Shown: piece after piece, positions 42,795 through 52,202 of the stretch
How the letters are laid out: every line of letters begins with the position of its first letter
Position numbering within the stretch: the stretch's first letter is position 1
Assembly: GCA_012520575.1 (NCBI GenBank)
Contig: JAAYOB010000017.1
Location: forward strand, 1 to 64,000
Reading direction: 5' to 3'
Source of the DNA: Candidatus Stramentimicrobium fermentans
GTDB lineage: Bacteria; Atribacterota; Phoenicimicrobiia; Phoenicimicrobiales; Stramentimicrobiaceae
DNA length: 64,000 nucleotides
Translations under genes and position numbers: made by a program
The notes under the pieces: model-generated
Database searches by the model: none
The model's input: only the letters and a program-made list of their open reading frames with translations
What the model was told of the DNA's origin: nothing

Positions 42795-43760
42795 ATGAAA
42801 AAAATTTCAAGAAAAATAGTAATGTTTACCGCGTTTGCAATTCTGATTTCATCTGTAGGAGTTTTTGCTAATGATTATCCCGATAAACCAATAGAGATGG
42901 TCGTACCTTACGCACCGGGAGGCCGTAGCGATATCGCCGCAAGAATCCTGGGTAAATATTTTCCAAAATATTTAGATCAGCCCACAGTAATAGTCAATAT
43001 TGCTGGAGCTTCGGGAACTGTGGGATCTCAAAATGTTTTAGAATCAAGGCCGGATGGGTATAGATTACTTAACCATCACGAATCCATGTTGTCAAGCTTT
43101 GAAACTGGTCTTGTTAATTTTACCTGGAATGACTTTACTGTAATTTGTACCACAGTGGCTACTGACAATGTTGTTGTTGCTATGCCCGATGCACCCTATA
43201 GTAACTGGCAAGAATTAAAGGAGTATTCACAGAAAAATCCGAATGCTTTAACCATGGGTGTCTCAGTTGGGTCAAATGCACATTTAGCTGGAATTGTAAT
43301 GAATAAGGATGCTGGTGGCACATTAGATATTGCTCTTGGTGGCGGAGGAGATACCGATAGAATTACTAAGCTGCTAGGGGGCCATTTGGATCTTACCACG
43401 GCGAGTGTCCCTTCTGTGATGGGCTTCATTGAAGCGGGCCAACTCAAACCAATAGTATTGCAGTCAAGAGATAAAAGTAAATTTTTACCAAATGTTCAAA
43501 CATGGGAAGAAGCAAATCTAAAAGGGAATTTCGGCTATTATCAGGTCATATATGCACCACCCGGAACCCCAGACAATGTTGTGAGAATAATATCTGAAGC
43601 GATCAAAGAAATTAGTAGCAACTCTGAATATATAGAAGAAATTGAAAAAAATGGCATTGAAGTAACATATCTAGATACAAAAGAATCTATAGAATTCTTA
43701 AAACAAGAAGAAGATTATTTTAGACCTTTATTCGAAGAAGCAGGTTTAGTGAAAAAGTAA
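42795..43760 (+). CDS. tctC: Tripartite tricarboxylate transporter binding protein (Bug family)
   Basis: 321 aa. Signal peptide 1-25 (SSVGVFAN), no lipobox. Bug-family signatures: DYPDKPIEMVVPYAPGGRSDIAARIL (key: VPYAPGG, SDIAAR), VNIAGASGTVGSQNV, ITKLLGGHLDLTTASV, YAPPGTPDNVVRIISEAIKEI. Binds a carboxylate for TctAB. The second acid-uptake system in tandem with TRAP implies several related acids, or stereoisomers, are taken up. A 15-bp hairpin follows. Confidence 0.9.
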   Translation: MKKISRKIVMFTAFAILISSVGVFANDYPDKPIEMVVPYAPGGRSDIAARILGKYFPKYLDQPTVIVNIAGASGTVGSQNVLESRPDGYRLLNHHESMLSSFETGLVNFTWNDFTVICTTVATDNVVVAMPDAPYSNWQELKEYSQKNPNALTMGVSVGSNAHLAGIVMNKDAGGTLDIALGGGGDTDRITKLLGGHLDLTTASVPSVMGFIEAGQLKPIVLQSRDKSKFLPNVQTWEEANLKGNFGYYQVIYAPPGTPDNVVRIISEAIKEISSNSEYIEEIEKNGIEVTYLDTKESIEFLKQEEDYFRPLFEEAGLVKK

Positions 43761-43792
43761 GCACACTAAATTTAAAGCATAATTATTTAAAT

Positions 43793-43832
43793 GGTATTTG
43801 AGAAGGAGTTTATATTGTCCTTCTCAAATACC
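43793..43832 (+). terminator. 15-bp perfect hairpin after tctC
   Basis: GGTATTTGAGAAGGA (43793-43807) pairs perfectly with TCCTTCTCAAATACC (43818-43832) across a 10-nt loop, with no T-run after it. Same placement as the hairpins after the other binding-protein genes. Confidence 0.65.
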
Positions 43833-43980
43833 CTGAACAAAAGAAGCAAATAATCGGGCCACAGTTAAAAGCTGCGGACAGTAGTATAAAAAAGCATTTC
43901 AAAGATCATATGTATATTCTTACAATACTTTTACGAAGGATATTAAAAATAGATATATCGAAACAATAGGGAGAGGAAAA

Positions 43981-44451
43981 TTGAAATTAACAAAGGATTC
44001 AGTAATCGGGTTAATTGGAATGTTAGTTGGTTCAATATTATTTTTAAGTACCCAACGAATTAGAGATTGGCATTTAGATAGATTGGGAACTTCATTTTTC
44101 CCCAAAGTTTCCGCTATTTTAATAGTATTATGTAGTTTGATGATTTTATTATCCAGTTTAAAGAAGAACACTCTTATTACTGCAAGTGATAGGGAAAATA
44201 GCTTATCTGTGAAAATAGAGTTAGGCTTTTATAGTTATGTTTTCATTTTTATTTCGCTAATATTATATGTAATAGTTCTTCCTATATTAGGTTTTGTTAT
44301 TTCAAGTACTATGTTAATGTTATTCATTTATTTATTCATCGTTAAAGAAATTTCTATGCAGAACTTATTAAGTGGATTGGGATTTTCAGTGTTAAGTACA
44401 TTCATACTATGGTATCTTTTTACTAAACAACTTTATGTAATTTTACCTTAA
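43981..44451 (+). CDS. tctB: Tripartite tricarboxylate transporter small membrane subunit
   Basis: 156 aa, TTG start after GAGAGG. Four hydrophobic helices with the loose TctB pattern: DSVIGLIGMLVGSILFL, RLGTSFFPKVSAILIVLCSLMILL (key: GTSFFP), VIVLPILGFVISS-like LPILGFVIS, and a C-terminal aromatic helix. Poorly conserved family; position between tctC and tctA is the main support. Confidence 0.8.
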   Translation: MKLTKDSVIGLIGMLVGSILFLSTQRIRDWHLDRLGTSFFPKVSAILIVLCSLMILLSSLKKNTLITASDRENSLSVKIELGFYSYVFIFISLILYVIVLPILGFVISSTMLMLFIYLFIVKEISMQNLLSGLGFSVLSTFILWYLFTKQLYVILP

Positions 44452-44486
44452 ATTAAAGAATATAATAAAATGCTGGAGATTTGTTT

Positions 44487-46013
44487 ATGGAAGCATCTTC
44501 TTTTAGTAATGTTATAAGCAGTTTTCAAATAGTACTATCTCCTATTTCACTTATTCTAGCAACTATAGGTGTATTTGGGGGGATGGTTTTTGGGGCAATG
44601 CCAGGTCTTACAGCAGTTATGGCTATTACTATTGCCTTACCATTTACCTTTTTTATGAGCCCCAGTCATGCAATCATATTACTTATAGCAATTGATATTG
44701 GAGCTATTTCTGGAGGTTTTATCTCAGCTTGTTCATTAAATATGCCTGGCACTCCTTCCTCAGTCGCAACCACCTTTGATGGTTATCCAATGGGCCAAAA
44801 AGGTAAACTTGCGGAAGCTTTTGGAATTAGCATTATTTCTTCAGGAACAGCTGGGTTAGTAAGTGGTGTCATTCTTATTTTTGCAGCACCTGTATTGGCA
44901 AAAATAGCTTTAAAGTTTGGTCCTTTCGAATATTTTTCACTAGGTATTTTCACATTTTTAGCCATATCTGGGTTAATGTCTGGGGACCTATGGAAAAACC
45001 TATTAGGTGTTGCAGTTGGATTGGTTATTGCTAGTATTGGTTCTGATCCCATTACAGGGCTTCATCGTTTTACTTTTAATATTAGTAATTTATCAGGGGG
45101 AATAGCTTTACTACCTTTTATGGTTGGAATCTTTGTTTTACCACAACTTATTGATGATATTACAAGTTTTTCTGATGTTATGATTCCCCAAAATGCGCAT
45201 AATATTCAATTAAAACACATGTTGCCTGATTTAAAATTTTATAAAGATCAGGCTATAAACTACATACGTTCTTTCTTAATTGGAATTGGTATTGGTATTA
45301 TGCCAGGGATAGGGGGGACTACTAGTAATGTCATCAGTTATGAAGTGGCTAGATCTTATTCTAAGTATCCGGAGAAGTTTGGTACAGGAATACCTGATGG
45401 TGTTGTTGCGAGTGAAACAGCTAATAATGCATCAATTGGGGGAGCATTTATTACCTGGCTGGGATTAGGAATACCTGGTGATGCAGTAACTGCTATTTTA
45501 TTAGGTGCTTTAATGATTCATGGCATACAGCCTGGTCCACTTCTTTTTAAAAATCACCCTGTTCTCGTGAATGTAATTTTTACAACTAATTTAATTAGTA
45601 ATATTATTATGATTTTAATGGGATTTTTCCTAATCAAATGGTTCATTAAAATATTAGGTTTACATAAAAAGTTTCTTTTGCCCATTATTACAATATTTTG
45701 CATATTAGGTGCCTACTCTACAAATAATCGGATTTTTGATATCTGGGTAGTAATATTCTTTGGCATATTTGGTTTTATATGGAAAAAATTAGGGCTTTCC
45801 TTAGTGCCGGTTTTGATTGCCTATATTCTTCAGCCAATTGTTGAAAAAGGAATAAGAGAGGGAATATCTATCAGCAAGGGCAGCTTTTTACCATTAGTTA
45901 GTAGACCAATCTCTCTAACATTACTTATTATGGGCTTTTTATCGGTGTTGCTGGGAACTTATATGAAGCATAAAGTCAATGAGAGAAACAAGGATCAAGT
46001 ACTTGATGATTAA
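44487..46013 (+). CDS. tctA: Tripartite tricarboxylate transporter large membrane subunit
   Basis: 508 aa from the ATG at 44487. TctA landmarks: GMVFGAMPGLTAVMAITIALPFTF (key: GAMPGLT), ISGGFISACSLNMPGTPSSVATTFDGYPM (key: NMPGTPSS, DGYP), GIGIGIMPGIGGTTSNVISY, and ASIGGAFITWLGLGIPGDAVTAILLGAL (key: LGIPGDAVTA). About twelve helices; the repeated PG loops form the transport core. Complete. Confidence 0.92.
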   Translation: MEASSFSNVISSFQIVLSPISLILATIGVFGGMVFGAMPGLTAVMAITIALPFTFFMSPSHAIILLIAIDIGAISGGFISACSLNMPGTPSSVATTFDGYPMGQKGKLAEAFGISIISSGTAGLVSGVILIFAAPVLAKIALKFGPFEYFSLGIFTFLAISGLMSGDLWKNLLGVAVGLVIASIGSDPITGLHRFTFNISNLSGGIALLPFMVGIFVLPQLIDDITSFSDVMIPQNAHNIQLKHMLPDLKFYKDQAINYIRSFLIGIGIGIMPGIGGTTSNVISYEVARSYSKYPEKFGTGIPDGVVASETANNASIGGAFITWLGLGIPGDAVTAILLGALMIHGIQPGPLLFKNHPVLVNVIFTTNLISNIIMILMGFFLIKWFIKILGLHKKFLLPIITIFCILGAYSTNNRIFDIWVVIFFGIFGFIWKKLGLSLVPVLIAYILQPIVEKGIREGISISKGSFLPLVSRPISLTLLIMGFLSVLLGTYMKHKVNERNKDQVLDD

Positions 46014-46502
46014 TCAATAGTGAATTTCGAAATTATACTATTAGACTGTTAATAGGTGGATCCTTATAAAGGGTCGTATAATAACGTTTTTTTAGAATAT
46101 AATACTTTTTACTAAAGAGATTTGTTGTCAGGAGCAAAGCTATAGCTAACATATAAATAAAAATGTGAATTATGGAGAAAATTTGGCTAAGGGTTTGTTA
46201 ATCTGCAAGCTGCGGGCTAAGAAATGTATGGAAATAAATAAACGTATTTTTTGATATGTTCAAAAAGAATCTCACATCAATCAATATGGCTTGTGTGACG
46301 GCTTAAACCCTCGCTCCAAAAAAATAGTAATTTAAAATTACAATATTTAAAGGCAAAAACTGTCTTTTTAAAAGAAAATCCTAAACAATTAGCCCAATTA
46401 CACATTACTAATAAATACGATTGGCTACAAAGATTGTTTAATTAAAGAAATACAAGTAATTTAGCGCTAAATATAACTTAATATATTTTCTAGGAGGATG
46501 TT
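46014..46502. other. Intergenic gap with a 14-bp palindrome and a possible gene fragment
   Basis: No full gene. A 38-codon stop-to-stop frame at 46329-46445 (LKLQYLKAKTVFLKENPKQ ... LHITNKYDWLQRLFN) is protein-like and may be a decayed C-terminus of unknown origin. ATTTAGCGCTAAAT at 46459-46472 is a perfect palindrome 31 nt before the next start codon and could be an operator for the enolase-like/racemase operon. Confidence 0.35.
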
Positions 46503-47741
46503 TTGTTAAATAATATCAAGTCTGTAAGAGGTTTAGAAATTATTATTAGCCCAGGTATTCCCACTATAAAAGCAGTTGTTGAAACAGAAGGTAACCATAA
46601 AGGAGTCGCCACAATTCCTATAGGGACATCTCGGGGGAAGTACGAAGCTAACTATTTATACGACAATGAAGCAAGATTTAATGGTAAGGGTATGAGGAAG
46701 GCAGTAAAAAATATCAATGATGTTATTTCAAAGAGATTAAGAGGTGTAGAAGTATCCAATCAAAGAACTATCGATGAAATAATGCTTGAGCTTGATGGAA
46801 CTGAAGATAAATCTAAGTTAGGAGCTAATGCAATACTTGCAGTTTCTCTCGCTGCTGCAAGGGCAGGGGCAGAAACTGCAGGCCTACCACTATTTCGCTA
46901 TTTAGGTGGATTGTATGCCTATAGAATTCCGGATATTTCAACTACTGTGATTGCAGGAAGTAAATTTTCTCCATCACAAATAGATTTTGAGGATTATACT
47001 TATGTATTTTCCGGTTTCAGTTCGATAATGGATTCTATAGAAGCCCTCGCTAAAGTGTTTGGAAAACTTGAAGAAAATATTAGAAAAAAATATGGACCAA
47101 TCCCATCAGTAGTCGGGGGAGCACTTGCACCACCATTAAAGAGTAACGAAGAAGCCCTAGATTATATGATGGAGAGCGTATCTTTTTTTAACCTTGAAAA
47201 GCATATAGGAATAGGAATCGATATAGTTGGTGAGGAACTCTGCTCATCCCAGCCATTCACCTATTCTGTTAATGGGGGAAATTTATCAAAAGAGGAATAT
47301 ATAGAATACCTTAAGAATTTGACTAAGATATATCCAATTGTTTTCTTAGAAGACCCTTTTGGAGAGGATGATTTTGAGGGGTTTTCTCAACTAACTAATC
47401 AAATAGGAGATAGAATAAATATTGTTGGAGATGATCTGTTTGTAACAAATTATAGAAGAATTGAGGAAGGTATTAAAAAAACTGCGGGGAATGCAATTAT
47501 TTTTAAAATTAATCAAGCTGGTACTCTGACTGAAGCCCTTGAAGCTGCCCGGATAGCTAAGGAAAATAATTTTAAAATTATTGCTTCTGGCCGTTCAAGT
47601 GATTCTAATGATGATTTTGTATCCGACATAGCCGTAGCGCTTTCTGCCAATATAATGAAAAGTGGACCACTTGTCAGTGGCGAGAGAATTTCAAAATTTA
47701 ATAGATTGATTGAAATCGAGGAAATTATTAATAAAACCTAA
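46503..47741 (+). CDS. Divergent enolase-like protein (2), catalytic residues replaced
   Basis: 412 aa, TTG start 5 nt after AGGAGG. Enolase fold with metal residues kept (GIDIVGEEL, FLEDPFGEDD, IVGDDLFVTN) and Lys in FKINQAGTLTE and MKSGP. Changed: mobile loop GASTG is GTSRG, the GGEHADN His region is AGSKFSPS, QEF is FEDY, the acid-Glu segment GDEGGYAP is VGGALAP, and SHRSGE is SGRSSD. The changes parallel those at 34675, so the two form one subfamily distinct from housekeeping enolase. Neighbours (mandelate-racemase-type dehydratase, LarA) place it in sugar-acid metabolism. Confidence 0.8.
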   Translation: MLNNIKSVRGLEIIISPGIPTIKAVVETEGNHKGVATIPIGTSRGKYEANYLYDNEARFNGKGMRKAVKNINDVISKRLRGVEVSNQRTIDEIMLELDGTEDKSKLGANAILAVSLAAARAGAETAGLPLFRYLGGLYAYRIPDISTTVIAGSKFSPSQIDFEDYTYVFSGFSSIMDSIEALAKVFGKLEENIRKKYGPIPSVVGGALAPPLKSNEEALDYMMESVSFFNLEKHIGIGIDIVGEELCSSQPFTYSVNGGNLSKEEYIEYLKNLTKIYPIVFLEDPFGEDDFEGFSQLTNQIGDRINIVGDDLFVTNYRRIEEGIKKTAGNAIIFKINQAGTLTEALEAARIAKENNFKIIASGRSSDSNDDFVSDIAVALSANIMKSGPLVSGERISKFNRLIEIEEIINKT

Positions 47742-47897
47742 AAACACACATAATATATTATATTTATATTATTAAATTTACAAAACGAAATTTTCTATCA
47801 TAAAAAACTAAAGAAAATTGAAATTTTATATATTTTAAAATTTCTAACCAAATAAAGACAAAATTATTTTTAAAGTCAGGGGAAGGAGGTATTAGTA

Positions 47898-49028
47898 TTG
47901 AAAATCACACATATTGAGGCATATGATTTAAATATTCCTTGTGATATCAAATATAGTGCTGCATGGGCACCTGGGGTAAGTGAAGAATTCCGTAAATTCA
48001 CATTAGTAATAGTACGAACAGATGAGGGTCTGAGTGGGTATGGCGGTGGTAATGGACATTTTGCTGCAAGGATTGTCAAAATAGTCAAACCTTTCTTGCT
48101 TGGTGAAAATCCCTTTTTTGTAGAAAAATATATCAGAATTCTCCGTGATATTGGAGGAGTTTGGGCAATAGAAATAGCATTGTGGGATATAATAGGCAAA
48201 GCAGCTAATCTTCCGTTATATATGCTATGGGGGGCCTCTCGTACAAAGATTCCAGCCTACGCTAGCACTTGTGTTAGTGGACTACCAGGTAATTTTGACG
48301 AAAGAATCCAGCAAGTTAAAAGATATTATAATGAAGGATTTCAAGCAATCAAAATCCGACTTCACTTTGATACAATAGAGGAAGATTTGCAATATGTTGA
48401 TACCGTTATCGAGGCTGTAGGGGGAAAAGTAGATATAATGGTAGATGCAAATCAAGCCACATTAATGATTCCTTCCGCCGTTAAGAGCCCCAGATGGGAT
48501 TACCGCAGAGCCTTGAGAACCGCCAAAGAATTAGAAAAAAGAGGGGTTCTGTGGTTGGAAGAACCATTAGGTCGTTGGGACTTTGACGAATTAGCTCGCC
48601 TTAGAGAGAATACGGAAATATATATTGCCGGTGGAGAAATGAATAATGCTTTGCATGATTTCCGGTTAATGGTAGAGAAAAAATCTTATGACATAATTCA
48701 ACCGGATGTAGTAAATCAATCACTAACAGAGGTTATGAAAATAAAAGGTCTGTGCGAAACATTCAATATTCATTTTGTTCCACATCATGGTGTTAGTGCA
48801 ATTGGCTTAGCAGCAACTATTCATATCTTATGTACATATGATCATTGGACTTTTATGGAATATATATATGACCCCCCTTACCGTACAATTGAAAATTATC
48901 AATGTTTGGGTGGAATTGTAAGAACACCAATATTAGTAGATGGAACAGGCTCTATTTCCCCACCACTTGGACCAGGTCTTGGGATAGTAATCGATGAAGG
49001 CAAGATTAAAGAATATAAAGTGGACTGA
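47898..49028 (+). CDS. Mandelate racemase/muconate lactonizing enzyme family, likely sugar-acid dehydratase
   Basis: 376 aa, TTG start after AAGGAGGT. Enolase-superfamily capping domain and barrel. Catalytic Lys152 in AIKIRL, metal ligands Asp183 (MVDANQ), Glu221 (WLEEPL) and Glu247 (IAGGEMN), and the His/Asp dyad Asp270 (QPDVV) and His297 (VPHHG). The dyad identifies the mandelate-racemase subgroup, most members of which dehydrate aldonic or aldaric acids to 2-keto-3-deoxy acids. K-x-R instead of K-x-K at the barrel Lys pair may restrict it to one epimer. Specific acid unknown. Confidence 0.85.
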   Translation: MKITHIEAYDLNIPCDIKYSAAWAPGVSEEFRKFTLVIVRTDEGLSGYGGGNGHFAARIVKIVKPFLLGENPFFVEKYIRILRDIGGVWAIEIALWDIIGKAANLPLYMLWGASRTKIPAYASTCVSGLPGNFDERIQQVKRYYNEGFQAIKIRLHFDTIEEDLQYVDTVIEAVGGKVDIMVDANQATLMIPSAVKSPRWDYRRALRTAKELEKRGVLWLEEPLGRWDFDELARLRENTEIYIAGGEMNNALHDFRLMVEKKSYDIIQPDVVNQSLTEVMKIKGLCETFNIHFVPHHGVSAIGLAATIHILCTYDHWTFMEYIYDPPYRTIENYQCLGGIVRTPILVDGTGSISPPLGPGLGIVIDEGKIKEYKVD

Positions 49029-49188
49029 TATATGTAAATGATTAGTGCTGCTATAGTATCGAGGCACATATTTTAAAAAATTTAAATTTATTTGCAACTG
49101 ACAATATTGAATACCTGGATTGCTATATAGATTAAGATTAACTATTTAAAGAATTAATAAATGGTTGAAACTATAACCGGAGAATATC

Positions 49189-50553
49189 ATGAATACCGCT
49201 CATTGGAAAAAAATTAAAATAGATTATTTAGATAGCAATCTTGTGGTGGAAGTACCTCAAACCTGTGATATTTTGCAAATGAACCCGGTTTCACCGCTAC
49301 CGAATATACCTGAAGCAATTGAATATTCATTTCAAAACCCTATTCACAGTGAAACTATTGACGAGATAGTTTCTTATCATCCTAAGCCTGCTGAAGAAAT
49401 TACAGTTGCTATTGCTGTGTCTGACAATACACGTCCTGTTCCTTATAATTGCACTAATAAGAAGAATATACTATCGCCTGTAATAAACCGGTTGGAAAGG
49501 TCTGGTATTAATAGGCAGAATATCAGGATTATTATAGCAACCGGAACCCATGCCCCTACATCTATACAATGGAAGAAGGAAGCCTTTGGAGACGATATTT
49601 GTGAAAATTACATTATATTGGACCATGATTGCCGTAGTGAGGATTTAATCCCCATAGGGCTGATTAAAGGGGTGCCGGTAAAGATAAACCGAGACTTTAT
49701 TCAATCAGATATACATATTGTTACTGGTCTAGTTGAAGCTCATTTTATGGCCGGAGTTTCAGGAGGCCGTAAAGCCATTTGTCCCGGTCTTGTTAACTTA
49801 GAAGCTACACAAGTATTTCACGGGCCAGAATTCATGGCTGATACCAATGCTGATAATCTAGTCCTTTACCGTAATCCCTGCCATGAATTTGCTCTAGAAG
49901 TAGCTTTAAGGACGAGAGTGGACTTTACAGTAAATGTTTTGCTTAATGGCGACATGGATATTTGTGGTATTACCACTGGAGATTTAGAGATATCCCATCA
50001 GAAAGCATTAGCCCAGCTAAAGTCATTTTCTGAATTAAAACTTGATAAGAAGTATGATATTGTTTTAACCCATGGTGGAAAAGGTGCTGTAAATCACTAT
50101 CAGGCTGTCAAAGGAGCTTGGGCTGCACTACCAGCAGTTGATAGAGGTGGTCACATTATTTTATTAGCACACAACCAGGATAATGAACCAATTGGCAGCC
50201 CGCATTATAAAAATTTAATTAAAAAACTCAAAAAAGTAGGGATAGGTAATTTTTCTCCTTTGCTTTCTAAGCCAGATTGGGTTTTTACTCATGATCAATG
50301 GGAAGTACAAAAATGGGAACAAGTCTTTATGAGAATAGGTGGGGAACAACAATTAATATATTGCACAACAAATATTCCCCCTGAAATTTTAGCAGCTTTG
50401 CCTGGACTAAATGGTTATCAGTTTGTAGAAGATTCCTCAACTAATATCACAAATATGTTACAACAAGTAATTTACTATTGTGTTAAACAAAAAGGAAACG
50501 CATCCATGGCTTTTTTAAAGGAAGGACCCTATATAGTTTTAAAAAATCAATAA
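49189..50553 (+). CDS. LarA-family (lactate racemase-like) nickel-pincer racemase
   Basis: 454 aa. LarA/DUF2088 fold: AIAVSDNTRPVPYN, His121 in IATGTHAPT, His185 in VEAHFMAGVSGG and Lys195 in SGGRKAICPG. These match the two catalytic histidines and the Lys that tethers the nickel-pincer cofactor in lactate racemase. Family members also epimerise malate or sugar acids such as gluconate. No larB/C/E cofactor genes are in the window, so maturation genes must be elsewhere. Next to an acid dehydratase and behind two acid transporters, it likely converts one stereoisomer into the metabolised one. Confidence 0.85.
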   Translation: MNTAHWKKIKIDYLDSNLVVEVPQTCDILQMNPVSPLPNIPEAIEYSFQNPIHSETIDEIVSYHPKPAEEITVAIAVSDNTRPVPYNCTNKKNILSPVINRLERSGINRQNIRIIIATGTHAPTSIQWKKEAFGDDICENYIILDHDCRSEDLIPIGLIKGVPVKINRDFIQSDIHIVTGLVEAHFMAGVSGGRKAICPGLVNLEATQVFHGPEFMADTNADNLVLYRNPCHEFALEVALRTRVDFTVNVLLNGDMDICGITTGDLEISHQKALAQLKSFSELKLDKKYDIVLTHGGKGAVNHYQAVKGAWAALPAVDRGGHIILLAHNQDNEPIGSPHYKNLIKKLKKVGIGNFSPLLSKPDWVFTHDQWEVQKWEQVFMRIGGEQQLIYCTTNIPPEILAALPGLNGYQFVEDSSTNITNMLQQVIYYCVKQKGNASMAFLKEGPYIVLKNQ

Positions 50554-50878
50554 AATATAGTATATTTTCTTTTACTTGTATTGCGTTTGTACAATACAAC
50601 TCTGGTATTGCCCACACCATAAATTATATTGTTTCTGCAATAGAATATACTGATGTTGCAAGTTACTGAAAGCATATTGTCACCTCTCTCCTCACTTTTT
50701 CTCCATTAAGTGTTGCTAGCGATGAACATGTCTATAGTAGGTATAATATTAGGACAGAAATCAGGAAGCCTATGTAGTATTTAACAAAGCGGCACAGGGT
50801 ACTTTCTTTTAAAATAGCTTAATAATACACATTTTACGCTAACAGCTCTAAATATATCGATGCTTAATATATTATAGA

Positions 50879-50908
50879 AGATACCCGCGGGCAAACCCGT
50901 GGGTATCT
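50879..50908 (+). terminator. Strong hairpin left of the IS200 relic
   Basis: AGATACCCGCGGG (50879-50891) pairs with CCCGTGGGTATCT (50896-50908), one G-U, 4-nt loop; no T-run follows. It may end transcription from larA or be an outer structural part of the insertion. The stretch 50554-50878 holds no supported gene. Confidence 0.45.
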
Positions 50909-50920
50909 ATTAATCCACCA

Positions 50921-51410
50921 AGAACTCCCCACCTGTAAAGGTGGGGATGAGAGCTCTTTCCTGTTTCTTCTGGTCGTTCTTTGATAGAATAAAGAGTATG
51001 AAATTATACAAGTCAGCCCATAGCATATACCAGACCCAGTATCATATCGTATGGATAACCCGTTATCGGAGAAAGATTCTGGTTCCAGGGGTAAAAAGTT
51101 ATCTCAAGATCAAACTATTAAGAAATTAGAAAGTTCTATCCTGATTGGGATTACATAGAGATAGGAATTAAACCGGATTATGTGTACCCGTATATAGTGA
51201 TTCCTTTGAAATAAGCGGTAAGTGTGGTAGCAAAAACCATCAGGAAAAATACCAGTTCCTGCAAAAAGTCTACTGGGATCAAAAAGGTATCTGGAGCAGA
51301 GGTTATTTTGTTTCAACAGCAAATACGTTCAACACCAAGCCGAAGAAGAAACAGGACAAGCACAGCTTGAGTTTTAACCGTACCACGCCTGTAAAGGCGT
51401 GGGAATCGAT
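50921..51410 (+). mobile_element. Decayed IS200/IS605-type element
   Basis: Bounded by two subterminal hairpins with the same TGTAAA loop: CCCCACC/GGTGGGG (50927-50946) on the left and CCACGCC/GGCGTGG (51383-51402) on the right, as expected for the single-strand ends of IS200 elements. Only a broken tnpA lies between them and there is no tnpB. GAACTCCCCACC-type ends also resemble the lone hairpin at 28566. Confidence 0.7.
50998..51377 (+). pseudogene. tnpA: IS200-like transposase tnpA, inactivated
   Basis: Frame 1 from ATG 50998 reads KSAHSIYQTQYHIVWITRYR, the Y1 transposase N-terminus. After a shift near 51115 it continues EIRKFYPDWDYIEIGIKPDY to a stop at 51211-51213. Other frames then give FLQKVYWDQKGIWSRGYFVS and finally QHQAEEETGQAQLEF before TAA 51375. 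The HUH motif is YVY, so the catalytic histidines are gone. At least three lesions; clearly dead. Confidence 0.8.
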
Positions 51411-51557
51411 GAGCAAAATAGGTTTCTATAATATAATGATTAATCTATTGTTATAAATAATAATTTAAAAATAGTATTTTTACGGTTTTTAGTAGAAATT
51501 CCATATTATAATGGATATAATCATCGAATGACCCATATAATTTAAGAGGTTATAAAA

Positions 51558-52202
51558 ATGATTGAAAATAAGAAGGAATTCGTTATTATAAAAAGTCCCA
51601 ATAAAAATTTTAGTTTAAGTCTGAGAATACCAAATACAGATAAGTTTTTAAGGGTAACCTGCCCAAGTTGTGGAACAGAATTTCTATGTCCCCAAAAAAT
51701 TTCTTGGATAAAAAATGCTATAAAAAACCATCCTTTTTTCTTTGGACTGATTATAACTTTGTATTTAGCAACATTAACAGATGAATATTTAGCCAAAACG
51801 TTATTTATAAAAGATATTATCTTTATTCATGGAATATATTTAGCAATATGGTTAGTGGGTAATTGGATATTGAATAGTCTTGTAGACAAGAACACAAAAT
51901 GGTATTTTCAAAAGTGGTTTGTCTTAATAATGCTTTTTATATTGCCCCCTGTTGGCATAACTATTTTATGGGTAGGCTCCAATTTTTCTAAATTTTTTAA
52001 AATCGTGTTTTCAATACTTTTTAGCTTCTGGTTTGGTTACAGTCTTTTCACTATTAATCAGAAATATTTTTTAACATCTCCTCAGGAGTATATTATTGAG
52101 CTGATCTCCTCAAAAAAGGGAGATATTTTGTTTGATTCAGCAAGTTATCAGGCAAAAGAGCGGTTTCAAGAGTTTATTTTGAGTACCGGCTCGCCCTTAT
52201 GA
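51558..52202 (+). CDS. Hypothetical membrane protein with N-terminal zinc-ribbon-like motif
   Basis: 214 aa, AGAGGTTAT then ATG. Residues about 36-47 read CPSCGTEFLCPQ, a CxxC knuckle with a third Cys and no clear fourth. Hydrophobic helices at about 55-75, 90-115, 125-145 and 150-172 follow, then a soluble tail. No family recognised. The N-terminal 30 residues are basic and unlike a signal peptide. Single gene, no obvious partner; may be an accessory gene brought in beside the IS relic. Confidence 0.6.
   Translation: MIENKKEFVIIKSPNKNFSLSLRIPNTDKFLRVTCPSCGTEFLCPQKISWIKNAIKNHPFFFGLIITLYLATLTDEYLAKTLFIKDIIFIHGIYLAIWLVGNWILNSLVDKNTKWYFQKWFVLIMLFILPPVGITILWVGSNFSKFFKIVFSILFSFWFGYSLFTINQKYFLTSPQEYIIELISSKKGDILFDSASYQAKERFQEFILSTGSPL

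Noticed and set aside
50547-50675. 42-codon minus-strand ORF after GAGAGAGGTGAC
   Set aside because: Good ribosome-like site, but the peptide has no recognisable pattern, lies in decaying IS-flanking DNA and has no promoter. Not strong enough to call.
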